NCBI GenBank assembly: GCA_933207985.1
Contig: OW240915.1
Span: 122,012,251-122,076,250 of the forward strand
DNA length: 64,000 nt
Source: Pelobates cultripes
Taxonomy: Eukaryota; Chordata; Amphibia; Anura; Pelobatidae
Direction: 5' to 3'
This document shows positions 32,523 to 42,599 of this stretch, piece after piece. The notes under the pieces are model-generated. The model was not told the origin of the DNA. It saw only the letters and a program-made list of their open reading frames with translations, and made no database searches. The translations under genes were made by a program, and so were the position numbers. Each line of letters begins with the position of its first letter. Position 1 is the first letter of the stretch.

Positions 32523-33149
32523 GTGCAACGCATGTCCCAGTACAGCGACCCTAAAAGCAACAGAATGGAACCAGCAGTGTTATACGAGGAGGAGGACCTG
32601 GATGGCCGGGATGCATTAAGGAAAGGCATCTGGTACCAGGCACTGGATAATGTACAATACCAGCGGGGTGAGAGTCTCCCCAGTGAAGAGCAGCAGTTGC
32701 AGAAGCAAGTGGCCCTGCGGATGCCCTTCCTGGGAGAGCAGTCCCTGGAGGAATGGGTGAAGGAACTAGAGCACCGGGTATGGCAGGAGCTATGGCTGGA
32801 GGATGCCTACCAGGCGCTCTGGTGGTATAGGGCACAGTATATACCCTGGACAGCCGAGCATGACAAGCCAGAGGGAGAGGAGTTTGATGGTCCTGGCTTG
32901 TTATGGGATTCCTTTGCAGAGCCTGACTTCGGGAGCCCTGCGCAGAACAGGACATTTTCCTGTCATCCCAGTCATCCTAGGCATGACTGGGATGACCCCC
33001 ATGAGGTAAGACCTGGCTCACCTAACAACCCTGGAGTGGGAACTGGAGCAGGACTACCGAGATCTCTTCCACTCCATTGGGAAGGCTCAGCAGGACAGCA
33101 AGGTGACAGATCCAGTTCCAGATCCCTTCAGCTGGGAAGATATTGTTGA
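32523..33149 (+). pseudogene. Trp- and Glu-rich ORF of the non-autonomous element
   Basis: 208 codons; no family recognised. The open part is acidic and rich in Trp (WYQALDNVQYQRG, EEWVKELEHRVWQELW, YQALWWYRAQYIPW) and is predicted to be helical. After about 33010 the coherent reading moves to the next frame (LEWELEQDYRDLFHSIGK), so a one-base shift near 33005-33030 separates the N-terminal part from the repeat-bearing frame. It occupies the place of gag, directly after the primer-binding site, and may be a private Gag-like or packaging protein. That is inference. Confidence 0.55.
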
Positions 33150-33204
33150 GATTTACTGGGAGGAACCCCAGGCGGCAGGTGGAGATGAGACCGAGGTCTC
33201 TCCA

Positions 33205-33850
33205 CCGGCCCTACAGGGATGCTGGGCGGTTAGCCCAGAACCCCAGCGGCGGATTGATTTGCAGGGAATAGAGAGCTGTGTCTCCTTTCCCCAGCGGCAA
33301 TGTGAAGTGCAGGGAGTGGAGAGCATCGTCTGCCCTCCCCAGCAGCAGTGTACCTTGCAGGGAGAGGAGAGCAGTGTCTTCCCTCCCCAGCGGCAGGGTG
33401 AGCTACAGGGATGCTAGGCGGTCGTCTCAGAACCCCAGCGGCAGTGTGAATTGCAGGGAATTGGGAGCCCAGTCTCCATTCCCCAGCGGCAGTATGAGTC
33501 ATTGGGAATTGGGAGCCCAGTCTTCATTCCCCAGCGGGAGATACAGCAGGGAATTGGGAGCCCAGTCTCCATTCCCCAGCGGCAGAGTGTCCTACAGGGA
33601 ATAGAGAGCCCAGTCTCCTTTCCCCAGCAGCAGGACTCTGTACTGGGAGCAGAGACAGTCGGTCTCCCTCCCGCGCGGCTGGAAGTATATATGGGAGAGG
33701 AGCTTGTTACCCCCTCTCCCCAGCGGCAGCTTAACGTAGCAGGGGGGGACAGTAAACCCCACAACCGTGCAGATGGGACCGTGGTCTCTTCACTTACAGC
33801 ACAGGGGGTAGGGACGATCGGTTCTGCCCCCCAGCGACAGGGCTGTTTAG
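33205..33850 (+). repeat. 48-bp coding minisatellite
   Basis: Units start CCCCAGCGGCAG and contain CAGGGAATTGGGAGCCC or variants. Spacing is 48 bp (one unit is 45), which keeps the frame. Later units from about 33650 are degenerate. Confidence 0.88.
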
Positions 33851-34143
33851 CAAAAGGGGAGACAGTTGGTCTCCCCCTCCAACAACCAGGCATCAACCAG
33901 GCTACTCCCGTGGTAGCGCTGGCACCAGGGCAGAGTACCACTGGTCTCTGCCCACTCAGCAACCCACCAAGGCAGCTTCCCAGTCACCCACACAGCCATG
34001 GTGAGGCACCTGGACATGGACAAAGTTCTCCTCTACCCAGGTTATTGTGGGTGGGCTGTATTACTGATTGTGTGTTGTGGGTGGGCTGCTGGACTAATAA
34101 GGGCACTGACCGGCAGGAGGTCAGATACCCTGTTAGTCTGTTT

Positions 34144-34158
34144 GGAAAAGGGGAGAGA
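34144..34158 (+). promoter_or_regulatory. Polypurine tract
   Basis: GGAAAAGGGGAGAGA stands immediately before the TGTGACGAG start of the 3' LTR. This position and composition fit the plus-strand primer of LTR elements, and it fixes the LTR start at 34159. Confidence 0.8.
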
Positions 34159-35235
34159 TGTGACGAGAGCAATCTCGCCACATTGCATTGGAGAAGCCTG
34201 GTTGCTCGCCTGTTGCCTCTGGACTATGGCCCCATGATAAAACTTGTATTTTCCCCTGCAGAAAGGCTTATTCGTGCGTGCCCTGTTTGAGCGGGGATAC
34301 CCCAGATAGCTATGCCATGGAGCCCATTCGTATAATGAAAGACTATGGGAAAGACTTTGGCTCCATGGCAATTGAACTGTATGTGTGTGATCTGAACGCC
34401 ATTCAGTAATAATGTGCGCTCAGATCTGAGCTATCGCGGGATATGTTGAATGTACCTGTTTTGTGCAACGGCTACACAGTTATATGTTTTTATGTGTTTT
34501 ATTGTCTTTTGCTGTTTTGTGTTCAATGGAGTTTTGCCTCTGTCCTTGGAGATAATTGGATTACTTCCCAATTATCTCCAGGATAGAAGATTCTGTGGAA
34601 CTGGTTTTGGGCAGAAAAGCCATGCTTCCTTTGGTCACAAAGGACTACGATCTATGTTTTGAACCACTGGACCAATTTGGATGATTTTGACATATGTTTG
34701 TATTTGGAATATGCTGATTCTGAAAATGTTTATGTGAATGCGATGCATACTTTTCAAGTTATGAATAATGTGGAAAAAATTAATTTCTCTGCTTGTTATA
34801 ATTACATTACCCATTGTGTAAGGTAATTGAATCACAGGCAGAGGGGAGGATTTTGTGTGGGAGTGTCCGAGTGTATTGTATGTGTTTATTGGTTGTGTTC
34901 CAAAACCCTGTGGGTGGTACTAATGTGTATATAAGAACAATAAACCCACAGCTCTGTCTGTTCACTGCTTGACCCTCAACACGGAGCTTTGTCTCATTCT
35001 TGGGGGGATATACTGTATGCTGTTAGAGACTGATTGCCAGGAGTGTAAGCCGTTTGGGTGCTTTTCCTGTTCAGCTGCTAGCAGCTATTCGTGAGGTTCC
35101 AGTTCGGGAATTTGGAGTGCTACTTGGTATCCTGTTCGGGAGTTTGGGGTTCTGCAGTAGCTGTGCCTATGTCTCTGGAAGGGGAAGATCTACTAAACAG
35201 CAGTTTAACCCTTTTATGCTGAGGGTGCCGTTACA
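34159..35235 (+). mobile_element. 3' LTR (full length, 1077 bp)
   Basis: It runs from TGTGACGAGAGC to GCCGTTACA. It contains the branched structure at 34300-34441, the GGAGATAATTGG / CCAATTATCTCC hairpin at 34547-34582, TATATAA at 34928 and AATAAA at 34939. From 34820 on it aligns closely with the 5' LTR, with few differences. Confidence 0.88.
34300..34441 (+). other. Branched inverted-repeat structure in LTR (copy 4, opposite strand)
   Basis: The outer stem is CCCCAGATAGCT with AGCTATCGCGGGG. Hairpin 2 is GCCATGGAGCC with GGCTCCATGGC. Hairpin 1 is GATCTGAACGC with GCGCTCAGATC, with one mismatch. This copy lies on the plus strand, so the order of the hairpins is reversed relative to copies 1-3. 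Confidence 0.75.
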
Positions 35236-35289
35236 ACATAAAAATAAGTAATTGTACAAATACCGAACATATTATATTTGTGCAACGTA

Positions 35290-35429
35290 TCCCCAAATAA
35301 TCTGGATCTGAGTGCATATTCCTACCGAATAGCGTTCAGATCCCATACGCACAGTTCAATCGCCATGGAGTCAAAGTCTTTTACAGGTCTTTAGGTATGC
35401 GATTGACTCCATGGGATGGCTATCTGGGT
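35290..35429. other. Branched inverted-repeat structure in LTR (copy 5)
   Basis: Hairpin 1 is GGATCTGAGTGC with GCGTTCAGATCC, and hairpin 2 is CCATGGAGTCAA with TTGACTCCATGG. The outer stem is weaker (CCCCAAATAATC). Confidence 0.7.
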
Positions 35430-35826
35430 TAAGTATTATCCAAACTCCCGAACGGACCGGTGTTCGCATGCCTCGACGAATGAGAAGGGCGGGCGGTAAT
35501 TTCAGCGGTGTTCGGTAGAAAAAGTGTCCGTTTATAGTTCCATAGAATCTGCGCCGAACACCACTGGTCTTTCGCGTGTTTTAAAATGGCCGCCGCCTCG
35601 TGGTCGGCATACGAACGACGACCATCCTGCATTCGGTTATTATTAAGAGGAGTCTGCGGTTAACCACAACGTTCTAATTGGGGCCAAGAGGTTAACCAGC
35701 AGCACACTTCTCTTCTGGGTGGCCGTCCGTTCGGTAGTTTCATTCGGTGTAAGTCCAAAAAGGCGAATAGGGGCATACAGACAGGCAATTCCGCCCAAGG
35801 GAGCCAAACTAGACGAACCAGCCACA

Positions 35827-36060
35827 CCAGTCATACAGATGGATCTGTCACAGTTATTAACAAAGGCAGGTCTTATTCCCTGACAATAATGAGTCTAGTT
35901 AGAAGGCTCACATGGTAAGCAGTAGCACAACATTTCCACCTGATCCGTGAACACATACCAGACAGGCCCAACACAGCAACCAATGCCCTTTCTCGTTGCA
36001 ATCTACAGGGTTTCTATCAAGAACATTCTACAGCCAAGTAAATCCCAAACAGATCACTGC
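35827..36060 (+). pseudogene. Ngaro/DIRS-like RNase H, C-terminal part
   Basis: Plus-strand reading from the LTR edge gives HTDGSVTVINKGRSYSLTIM, then LVRRLTW, a TAA, and FHLIREHIPDRPNTATNALS. This matches the last Asp block and the AD-LSR block of RNase H in vertebrate Ngaro/DIRS elements. One stop is seen near 35915. The upstream part would lie left of the inserted Gmr1-like LTR and is not in view. Confidence 0.7.
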
Positions 36061-36479
36061 TATTCCAGGAACTCATCCTGGAGTAAGAACACCAAGGCAC
36101 ACGGGTGAATGCTGGCACAAACAGCACTATCAGCAAACAATAGATGTTCATACAATTGAGCACACACTTTATTTAACAGATTTACCACAGAATATCAAAT
36201 ACAAAACCCGTTCATGTTAGATACCATGGTGGCCACCTAAATCTAAAACTCGCACACAATACCATAACATTTTATCTAACAGGCATGCAATACCATGTCA
36301 CTAACACATACCCCAGCCACAATAACTTCCTATCATCGAACCAATTAAAACATTTTTAAAGGCATGCTATGGTTAGAAGGCCACAAAACGACAATCCGAT
36401 ATAGGGGGAAGGGTTTAGAGCCATATCTGACACATTAAACTCTCAACCTATCGTAACAGAAACTACCAACACCATCAAA

Positions 36480-36740
36480 ACCACTGTTTCTGGTCATTCA
36501 CGGTCAAGAGAAGACCACTCTTCTGCTATGCTTACACGGCAACCCACTGACATCTAAATTCATGTCAGACACAAAACCCAAATCATTAAAAATAGGGAGC
36601 GATCCATCAGCCTCCACGGGCTGTTCATTTCGCTTTAGAGCAGCAACGGCTGACTCAAGCGGAAATGTACTGGTACACATTATTAGTGTATCGATATATA
36701 CTACTATGAGAGAAAGAGCCTTTCTAGAATTAGCCAATTA
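36480..36740 (+). pseudogene. Ngaro-like tyrosine recombinase remnant
   Basis: At 36622 the plus strand reads CSFRFRAATADSSGN, matching the HSFR-x-GAAT block of Ngaro/DIRS recombinases. The first His is Cys and the Gly is Arg. A region near 36330-36430 may be the earlier part (FLSSNQLKHFLKACYG). Stops and shifts are numerous. The gene lies between the RNase H remnant and the split direct repeats, as expected for Ngaro. Confidence 0.6.
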
Positions 36741-36815
36741 AGTATACAATCGCTTTTACATGTATATTGTAACGGTTTGTCATATATTAAAGTGGCTTGA
36801 TTAAATATCCTTTTT

Positions 36816-37173
36816 GCCCTCTTTATTTACAGCCCCGCCCATACATCGGTTTTGGCACACCACAACCGACTTTAGTTAATCATAAGGTCTAACATCAATA
36901 TGGCTTATTTCCCTGACCACAAATGGGAAGGCAGAGCCTGGAGTTGTGGGAGGGGTTGAGCCAGCCTATATATATATATATATACTCATACCTAACTCTA
37001 TACTGGGCTGACGTCGGCTGGTCACCCCACCCACCACTCCCTCTATGCAGTTATACCTTGGTGGGCCCTCTTTATTTACAGGCCCGCCCGTACATCGGTT
37101 TCGGCACACCACAACCGACTTTAGTTAATCATAAAGTCTAACATCAATATGGCTTATTTCTCTGACCACAAAT
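36816..37173 (+). repeat. B1-A2-B2 split direct repeats (Ngaro 3' end)
   Basis: B1 (36816-36924) and B2 (37065-37173) are 109 bp each and almost identical (GCCCTCTTTATTTACAG... to ...CTGACCACAAAT). The 140-bp segment between them would be A2. Ngaro elements have exactly this arrangement downstream of the recombinase gene. An ATATATATAT run is at 36969. Confidence 0.75.
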
Positions 37174-37489
37174 AAGTGTTTTATATCTTTCACTTTAGTG
37201 TCTTAAAATATTCGAGTGTTAATATAATTAAAATAAACATATAAGTGCATATCTAATACCATAGGTTTATATAAGAGAAGTATCGTAATTTAGTACCTAG
37301 TAATAATCGCATAATTCTTTAAACACTAGATAGATATTACATTTACATTTTATTATGTAAATTTCCAACATTATAAAGTTTTGGATTTTTCTATATTCTC
37401 TAGAGTCGCCATTATTTCTTCTTTGTTCCCCTCCCTAAATTTGTGTTACTTTTTCTAGTTAAGTGAGATTGTCTGCATCAATCTATTAT

Positions 37490-37862
37490 TCCTAGTTTTT
37501 ATAACTTAGAAAGTTCTTCAATAGGGTCTTTAATAGAAAAGCTCTTGCCAACATTGGAAGATTATCATTTTAGTAGGAAAGCCCCATCTGTAGCTTATAT
37601 TTTTTGGATCACAATTGCAAAGTTCGATCTTTGAATCATCTTCTATTTAATCTTGTTGAGAGATCAGGGAAAACCAACAAATTTTGAAACTTCTCATTGT
37701 TTAAATTTGGATGGAATCTTAGCTGTTTCATTAATTCATCTTTCACTGAGGAGTTTAAAAAAACCCCTTACTATCACATCTGTAGGGGTCGGATTCTCTG
37801 TTTCTCTGAAATTAAAGATCCTATGGCATCTCTCTATCGGAGAAGGTGTTAGATTGCTAAGC
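37490..37862 (-). pseudogene. L1 ORF1, C-terminal part (L1 no. 3)
   Basis: Minus-strand pieces read IERCHRIFNFRETENPTPTD followed by VIVRGFF, then LVFPDLSTRLNRR and RWGFPTKMII. These are the C-terminal-domain blocks of L1 ORF1 (compare ERCHRL and RFRWSYPTKMII in L1 no. 1). Several stops and shifts interrupt it. The earlier half of the same ORF1 is at 38341-38441 and 39291-39371, separated by two insertions. 37174-37489 is AT-rich with no named feature. Confidence 0.6.
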
Positions 37863-37864
37863 TC

Positions 37865-38340
37865 ATGGAAGGAGACAGAGCAGCAGCTGCTGCAGCACCT
37901 CCAAGGGAGGAGGAACAAACTGAATTCCAGAAAGAATTCAGGAGTAGGTTGGCTCTGTATCCAACCCCACCATCTCAAGAAACTTTCGACAGGATCATGG
38001 CAGACGTACAGGAATTTCTTGTAGTCAGAGGGGTGCAACCAAACCAGCAAGCCAGAAGGGAATCGCAGGCGTCACCCAGCATGATCCAGGGAAGAACAAA
38101 GATTCCCTATCAAGCTTTTAAAAATTTTATGGACACAGAGGGGGATATTGACGGATATTTGCAGGACTTTGAAAGACTGTGCCAGCTGCATGATATCGGG
38201 CCCCACGTTTAGGTACCCCTGCTGGCCGGTAAACTATCTGGACAAAGAATGAGATCATGCAACTACTGCTTCTACCTGAGATTATCTACAGAGATGCAGA
38301 ACTGGGTAAGGGACCGTAAACTGTGTACCTTACAAGGATT
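37865..38340 (+). pseudogene. Gmr1-like gag fragment
   Basis: From the ATG at 37865 the frame reads through an Ala-rich start to RLALYPTPPSQETFDRIMAD, then IPYQAFKNFMDTEGDIDGYL and QDFERLCQLH, matching the capsid region of the gag at 30360-31490. A TAG at 38210 interrupts it and likely replaces a Trp codon, since the next block is VPLLAGKLSGQ. A deletion follows, and the last piece is MQNWVRDRKLCTL, the SCAN-like segment. It lies inside L1 ORF1 in opposite orientation. Confidence 0.7.
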
Positions 38341-38441
38341 GACATATTGAGCGATACATTCTTTAGAATAATCAATTAAGTTCTCTTGTTTGATTTCTTC
38401 CAGTATACCTTTAATTCTTATATTATTTCTACGCGATCTAT
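38341..38441 (-). pseudogene. L1 ORF1, middle part (L1 no. 3)
   Basis: The minus strand gives RSRRNNIRIKGILEEIKQEN, the start of the RRM-like domain of L1 ORF1. It is cut on the left by the gag fragment and on the right by an LTR. Confidence 0.65.
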
Positions 38442-39283
38442 TGTAGCGGAGTAGTAGTATTATCCACGGTATCTCCGCCGGCAGACAGAATAAAGCAAGT
38501 ATAAAGCAGGCAAAATCCAGGTAGCGTAGTTACAATCCCTTTCTCCCAAGAACTAGACGACACATAGCTTGGAGGTCAACTGAGGTTTTTAGTCACAGGC
38601 ACAGTATTTATGTGGTTACAATTGTAAGGGGTTTCCTGAGTCACATTACAGGGTTTGTCCAGTAGGGGACTACATGGGGGACTGAGTTCTACAGCCAGAA
38701 TACCCATCATACACTGCTGTACCAAGGAGATAATTAACCCAGAATGCATTGCTAATGGGATTTTTTATATTAAAATACATAATTTTCATGCTAGATAGCT
38801 ACTAAACCCTTTATTATATAGCTGGGACCTGAGCGCACAGTTAAGGGAACTTGCGCTCAGATCCCAGCACAAATAACCAAACGTGGTTCATTTTACCGTA
38901 TCAGAACCACTTAGTTTAAATGATTGTATGAACCGAAGGAATAAAAGTCCCAGAAACGAAAAACTCCCGAATGGCTCGGAAGTCCAGCTGGGCTTGTGTT
39001 GGCGAGTAGCCGAATTTAGTTCCAGGCACTCAACGACAAAACCTCGCTGGTTTTCCGCGAACAAAGATTGCCACCGCCGTACACGAATGGCGGCCACCCG
39101 TAACAGACCACAATTAACACAGATACATTGTTGCCACCCAATTGGAGACACACAACCTGCTATGGGTGGTCTCCCATTTGGTACTTTGCAAATTCCACGA
39201 ACAGTGCGATGATTCACTATTCGTGGATATTCAGATTAACACGAGCGGTATTCGTGTGCTGTAACACACGAATGCCGCCTACA
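38442..39283 (-). mobile_element. LTR inserted in L1 ORF1
   Basis: It begins (plus orientation) TGTAGCGGAG and ends GCCGCCTACA. It has the family marks: a half GGAGATAATT hairpin at 38735 and hairpin 1 of the branched structure at 38825-38869 (GCTGGGA..TGAGCGC with GCGCTCA..TCCCAGC). The flanks do not match as a TSD and part of ORF1 is missing, so a deletion accompanied it. Confidence 0.6.
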
Positions 39284-39290
39284 TTACTCA

Positions 39291-40400
39291 ATTGGGGTCC
39301 GCTTTTGGAGAATAAAATGTGCTAAGGTTCTTTTCTTTCTTATCTACTAGAGAGGGTTTTTTGGGAGGCATATTAGCATTGATACTAGGCAAACAGAGAG
39401 GGGTAAACAACAAGCTATAAATAAAGATGTAAAGTCACTTAACCATCCAACTATCTCCCCCCCTTTTTTCCCTCTTTTTCCCCTTCCCCCCCTCTTAGCC
39501 TCCTCCTCCTTTCCTTCACCGCTTTATCCTTTCTTTACTTTTTTCTTTCTATTCTCCTTTTTAACCTCTTAGTTTCTCCTAAAGGAGATTACTACAAGCT
39601 TCTAATAGCTTCTTGAAACTAATTCTCAGAATCCTCTATAGTTTTAAACAACAAACTTAATCAATAAAGTACAGTTAGATCATTTTGTATCCAGCTTTGC
39701 AACCGGTTGAACTGAGGGTTATCATAACTCAGGAATGTACCATTGTATCTTTAGTGTAACTTACATAGTTACGTAGCTGAAAAGAGACTTGCTTCCATCA
39801 AGTTCTGCCTTCCTCACATTTGTTTTTTGCTGTTGATCCAAAAGAAGGCAAAAAAACCAGTTTGAAGCACAATTTTGCAACAAGCTAGGAAAAAAAATCC
39901 TTCTTGACCCCAGAATGGCAGTCAGATTTATCCTTGGATCTCTTTAACCGTAAAAGATACAAATTTCTATGAAACAAAGTGGACTCTTTCCTACTCAAAT
40001 TAATTTCTAATACAGGTTAGTCTATAGAACAATTAGTAACATAGTTGCAGTTCTGGTTTGACTGATAACTGTGAGACAGGGTAATCTTTTTTAATCACAG
40101 TAATTTCTTGTTTAACTCACAGTCTAAGCAGAGATTTACTTGATTGTATTTGAATTGTCTGTAGAGCTCTATATTCTGTTATTGCTGAAAATCCTGATAA
40201 GATAGTAGGTCTGGAAAAGTTTGAGATGATAGAGCTGCATTCAATAAGGATATTGAGATGTGTTGTATGGAGCCTTGTCTTACTGGATTCTCAGCAGCTT
40301 TTGGAAAGTGTAAAGATAGGTAGGAAATGATCTCCTTTAACTCATAGTATATTGGGCAATCAGCTCTGGAGTGGTAATTTGGATATGCCAAATCCACAAT
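39291..40400 (-). mobile_element. L1 no. 3, 5' UTR and ORF1 N-terminus
   Basis: The minus-strand ATG at 39371 starts MPPKKPSLVDKKEKNLSTFY, a basic N-terminus like other L1 ORF1 proteins, cut by the LTR at about 39290. Upstream is a CT-rich stretch (39450-39560) and then AT-rich DNA that I take as 5' UTR. The true 5' end was not found. 40401-40929 shows nothing clear. Confidence 0.5.
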
Positions 40401-40929
40401 AACGAACCGCAAGCGGCTAGTAAAACATAAAGTGGTTTAATAATCTCGGCTTCACTCGCACTGTATCTCCAGTTAACTCTCAGATAGCCATTTAGTTTTG
40501 CAGAATCTTAAAGGACCATACTGCAAATGCAAGCGTCGGGAAGACCAAACACTCACGCTCGTGGTGTAACACTCAGCTGTTCTCTGGTAAAAGCTCAGGC
40601 TTGCTGAATCTAGATATCAAGCGGCAAGTATCAGTCACGCTGGATGCTCTCAGTTTGCCCACGGTACCTTGTCTAGCTGAGTCCCAGGAAGCAGCACTAC
40701 TCCACCTGAACTGCAGCAACGGAAAAAAGGAGTAGATTCCAATGGAATGTATATGATCAATTTCTCTCCCGATGTAGACGTTTAGTCAGCTCTCATATAC
40801 AAGCATGGAGCATTCAAATAGATGTAGCTTAGCGTTCCATATGGTACCTGCTTAATTACACCCGGCCACAGTTAACCACACCTGCGATGCTGATGTAACG
40901 TCACATTATGTGAGCATTCCACCCAGTCA

Positions 40930-41109
40930 GTTACGGTGCGTCAATTTATAATTTGTTTTTACATGCGTTTTTCTGGATTTTTTATTTTTATTTATTCTGT
41001 CTCTCAATGTTAAAATACACCTACCATTAAAATGATAGACTGATCATTTCTTTGTCAGTGGGGAAACGTTTAAAATCAGCAGGGGATCAAACACTTTTTT
41101 CCTTCACTG
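40930..41109 (+). mobile_element. Tc1/mariner 3' terminal fragment
   Basis: The run TCTGTCTCTCAATGTTAAAA, CCATTAAAATGATAGACTGA, then AAAATCAGCAGGGGATCAAA and TTTTTTCCTTCACTG matches what I recall of the 3' UTR and terminal repeat of a very widespread fish/frog Tc1-like element. It ends at TA. The transposase is absent. Confidence 0.7.
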
Positions 41110-41227
41110 TATAATCTTCTGAAAACCTGATGTCTTAAATGGTACTGAGATGAATGGTATCAATTACGCCAGAAAGACGTTACTCTGCTACGAGGGTTAC
41201 CAAGCCTGTTCAGGGTGGCTGAAAGCT

Positions 41228-41396
41228 CAAAGGCCTGCCCATAAGCAGTTTAAAAAAACAACCATTCACTGGACATGAATGTTAACACATAATGTAAAAA
41301 ATTGAGTATGGTCTATACTCAATTTTTTACATTATGTGTTAACATTCATGTCCAGTGAATGGTTGTTTTTCTAAACTGCTTATGGGCAGGCCTTTG
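41228..41396. repeat. Near-perfect 82-bp fold-back palindrome
   Basis: The arms 41228-41309 and 41315-41396 are reverse complements with one mismatch (A/G in the A-rich run near 41255), around a 5-base loop, GGTCT. The arms contain ACACATAATGTAAAAAATTG. It is not a known MITE end to me. Confidence 0.92.
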
Positions 41397-41515
41397 TTAT
41401 TGATATACAAATGCATTTATGATATGGTCTTTTCATTGGACAATTGTAAACACTGAATCACCTTGTAGCGGTAATTTCATACCTCTGTTCTTATGTCAAT
41501 CATGTATGAATAGTT

Positions 41516-42430
41516 GTGACGGACCGCCTGCACCCCGACTGGGTACCTCCGTCAATCGCTGCTTCCTAGTACTTGCAAGTACCACAAGCACCGCAACACC
41601 ATAACCACCGTAAACCCCATTAACAGCCACAGCTTGGTTGGGGTCTTGCTGTCTTCTACCCACCCTGTACCCAAGACCAGGATCCAGCTTCCAGTAGGTA
41701 GACCTCTCCTAGTCCAGAGAGCGTAGCAGGAACAGCTCTTACAAGAGCTTAGTGATTATACTCAGGGGAGTAAAGTGGTTGTAGCAATCCCCAGAGTGAA
41801 TGTAGTTCTCCAATCCCCCAAACATGAGCCTAGACTTCATAAATGTGGTTCAACATTGTGGAGAATAATGTTATTTTATGTTGTAAATCTGTCTCTTTAA
41901 GGAAAAAAGTATTTGTAACAAGCCACTAATAATTTCTATTTTTATACCACATTCCATATAGGTAAAAATGGTTTTGGAATACATATTATACCTTTTTTAA
42001 TTACATATACATATAAATATCAAAATGTCTCTTAACGACATGATTTTTTTCTTATAGATATCCTTTATTGTGAATATATAGTGAAAGCAAGAATAATTAT
42101 GGTATATTTTAACAAGTGTGTTTAATGGAAGCCACAATTGGCCTTTTATGCAAGTCCACAAGCAACGTGGGGGAAACATGGCCCTTGTGGGGGACAGGGA
42201 CACAAAAGCTTACAAACGAATCAGAACGGTAATTAAATGTCCAATACTCCCCGACACAGCACACAATCCCTCCCCTCTGCATGGGAGATTATTGAGTAAA
42301 GTACATTACATAACTCAATTATCTCCAGGCAGAAAAACCACATATTTTATAAAGTCTCATAAGTACCCCAAAACACAACATATCCCCTGATAGTACAACA
42401 CAAAGTGGTAGGTCTAATAAGTGATGCTTA
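41516..42430 (-). mobile_element. LTR, broken
   Basis: It starts (plus) TGTGACGGACCGCC and carries the family order: CAATCCCCCAAACATGAG near 41812 and, after unrelated AT-rich DNA (41850-42110), the GAGATTATTGAG / CTCAATTATCTCC hairpin near 42285 and ACATATCCCCTGATAG near 42380. The right edge is not defined. Confidence 0.5.
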
Positions 42431-42599
42431 CTCTAAACACATGTGAGGTATCCTCTACACCTTTTAATCATATATAACACACAAACAACAGGTGGAGCAA
42501 ATAAAGGCAGAAAATAATATAACTAAAAGTATACTTTTCTCTCTTCTTACTTGTAGCTGTAAAGATAGAGAGATACAAAATAGTGCAGATTAACCTAAT

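Larger units (their letters stand above)
33103..34290 (+). pseudogene. Frame built of 16-residue repeats, one in-frame stop
   Basis: The frame begins with DPFSWEDIVEIYWEEPQ and continues into at least eight tandem units. Examples are PQRQCEVQGVESIVCP, PQQQCTLQGEESSVFP and PQRQCELQGIGSPVSI, each 16 residues (48 bp). A TAG at 33415-33417 stops it, and the same frame then stays open to 34290. The stop corresponds to a Trp codon in the parallel segment at 33220 (CTGGGCG there, CTAGGCG here), so it is a simple G-to-A change. The end of the frame overlaps the polypurine tract and the 3' LTR. Function is unknown; no database family is recalled. Confidence 0.6.
32020..35235 (+). mobile_element. Complete non-autonomous LTR retrotransposon, TSD ACATA
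   Basis: TSD ACATA lies at 32015-32019 and 35236-35240. The element has a 5' LTR of 423 bp, a primer-binding site, a 1.7-kb interior with two frames but no protease, RT, RNase H or integrase, a polypurine tract, and a 3' LTR of 1077 bp. It sits in the LTR of the Gmr1-like element. It shares the LTR family and the primer-binding site with its host, so trans-mobilisation by Gmr1-like proteins is plausible (inference). Confidence 0.88.
31512..35826 (-). mobile_element. 5' LTR of the Gmr1-like element, split by an inner element
   Basis: The LTR is in two parts, 35241-35826 and 31512-32019, about 1094 bp together. Between them lie the inner LTR element (32020-35235) and one TSD copy. The first part matches 17437-17831 and the second matches 17832-18370 in the left-hand LTR copies. 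The upstream edge, TGTGGCTGGTTCG, is inferred because RNase H coding of another element starts at 35827. Confidence 0.75.

Noticed and set aside
33414..33962. 182-codon minus-strand ORF with repeated Cys/Trp/Gly units
   Set aside because: It is the antisense of the 48-bp repeats. The plus-strand frame keeps the 16-residue unit, follows the primer-binding site and ends at the polypurine tract, so I prefer plus.
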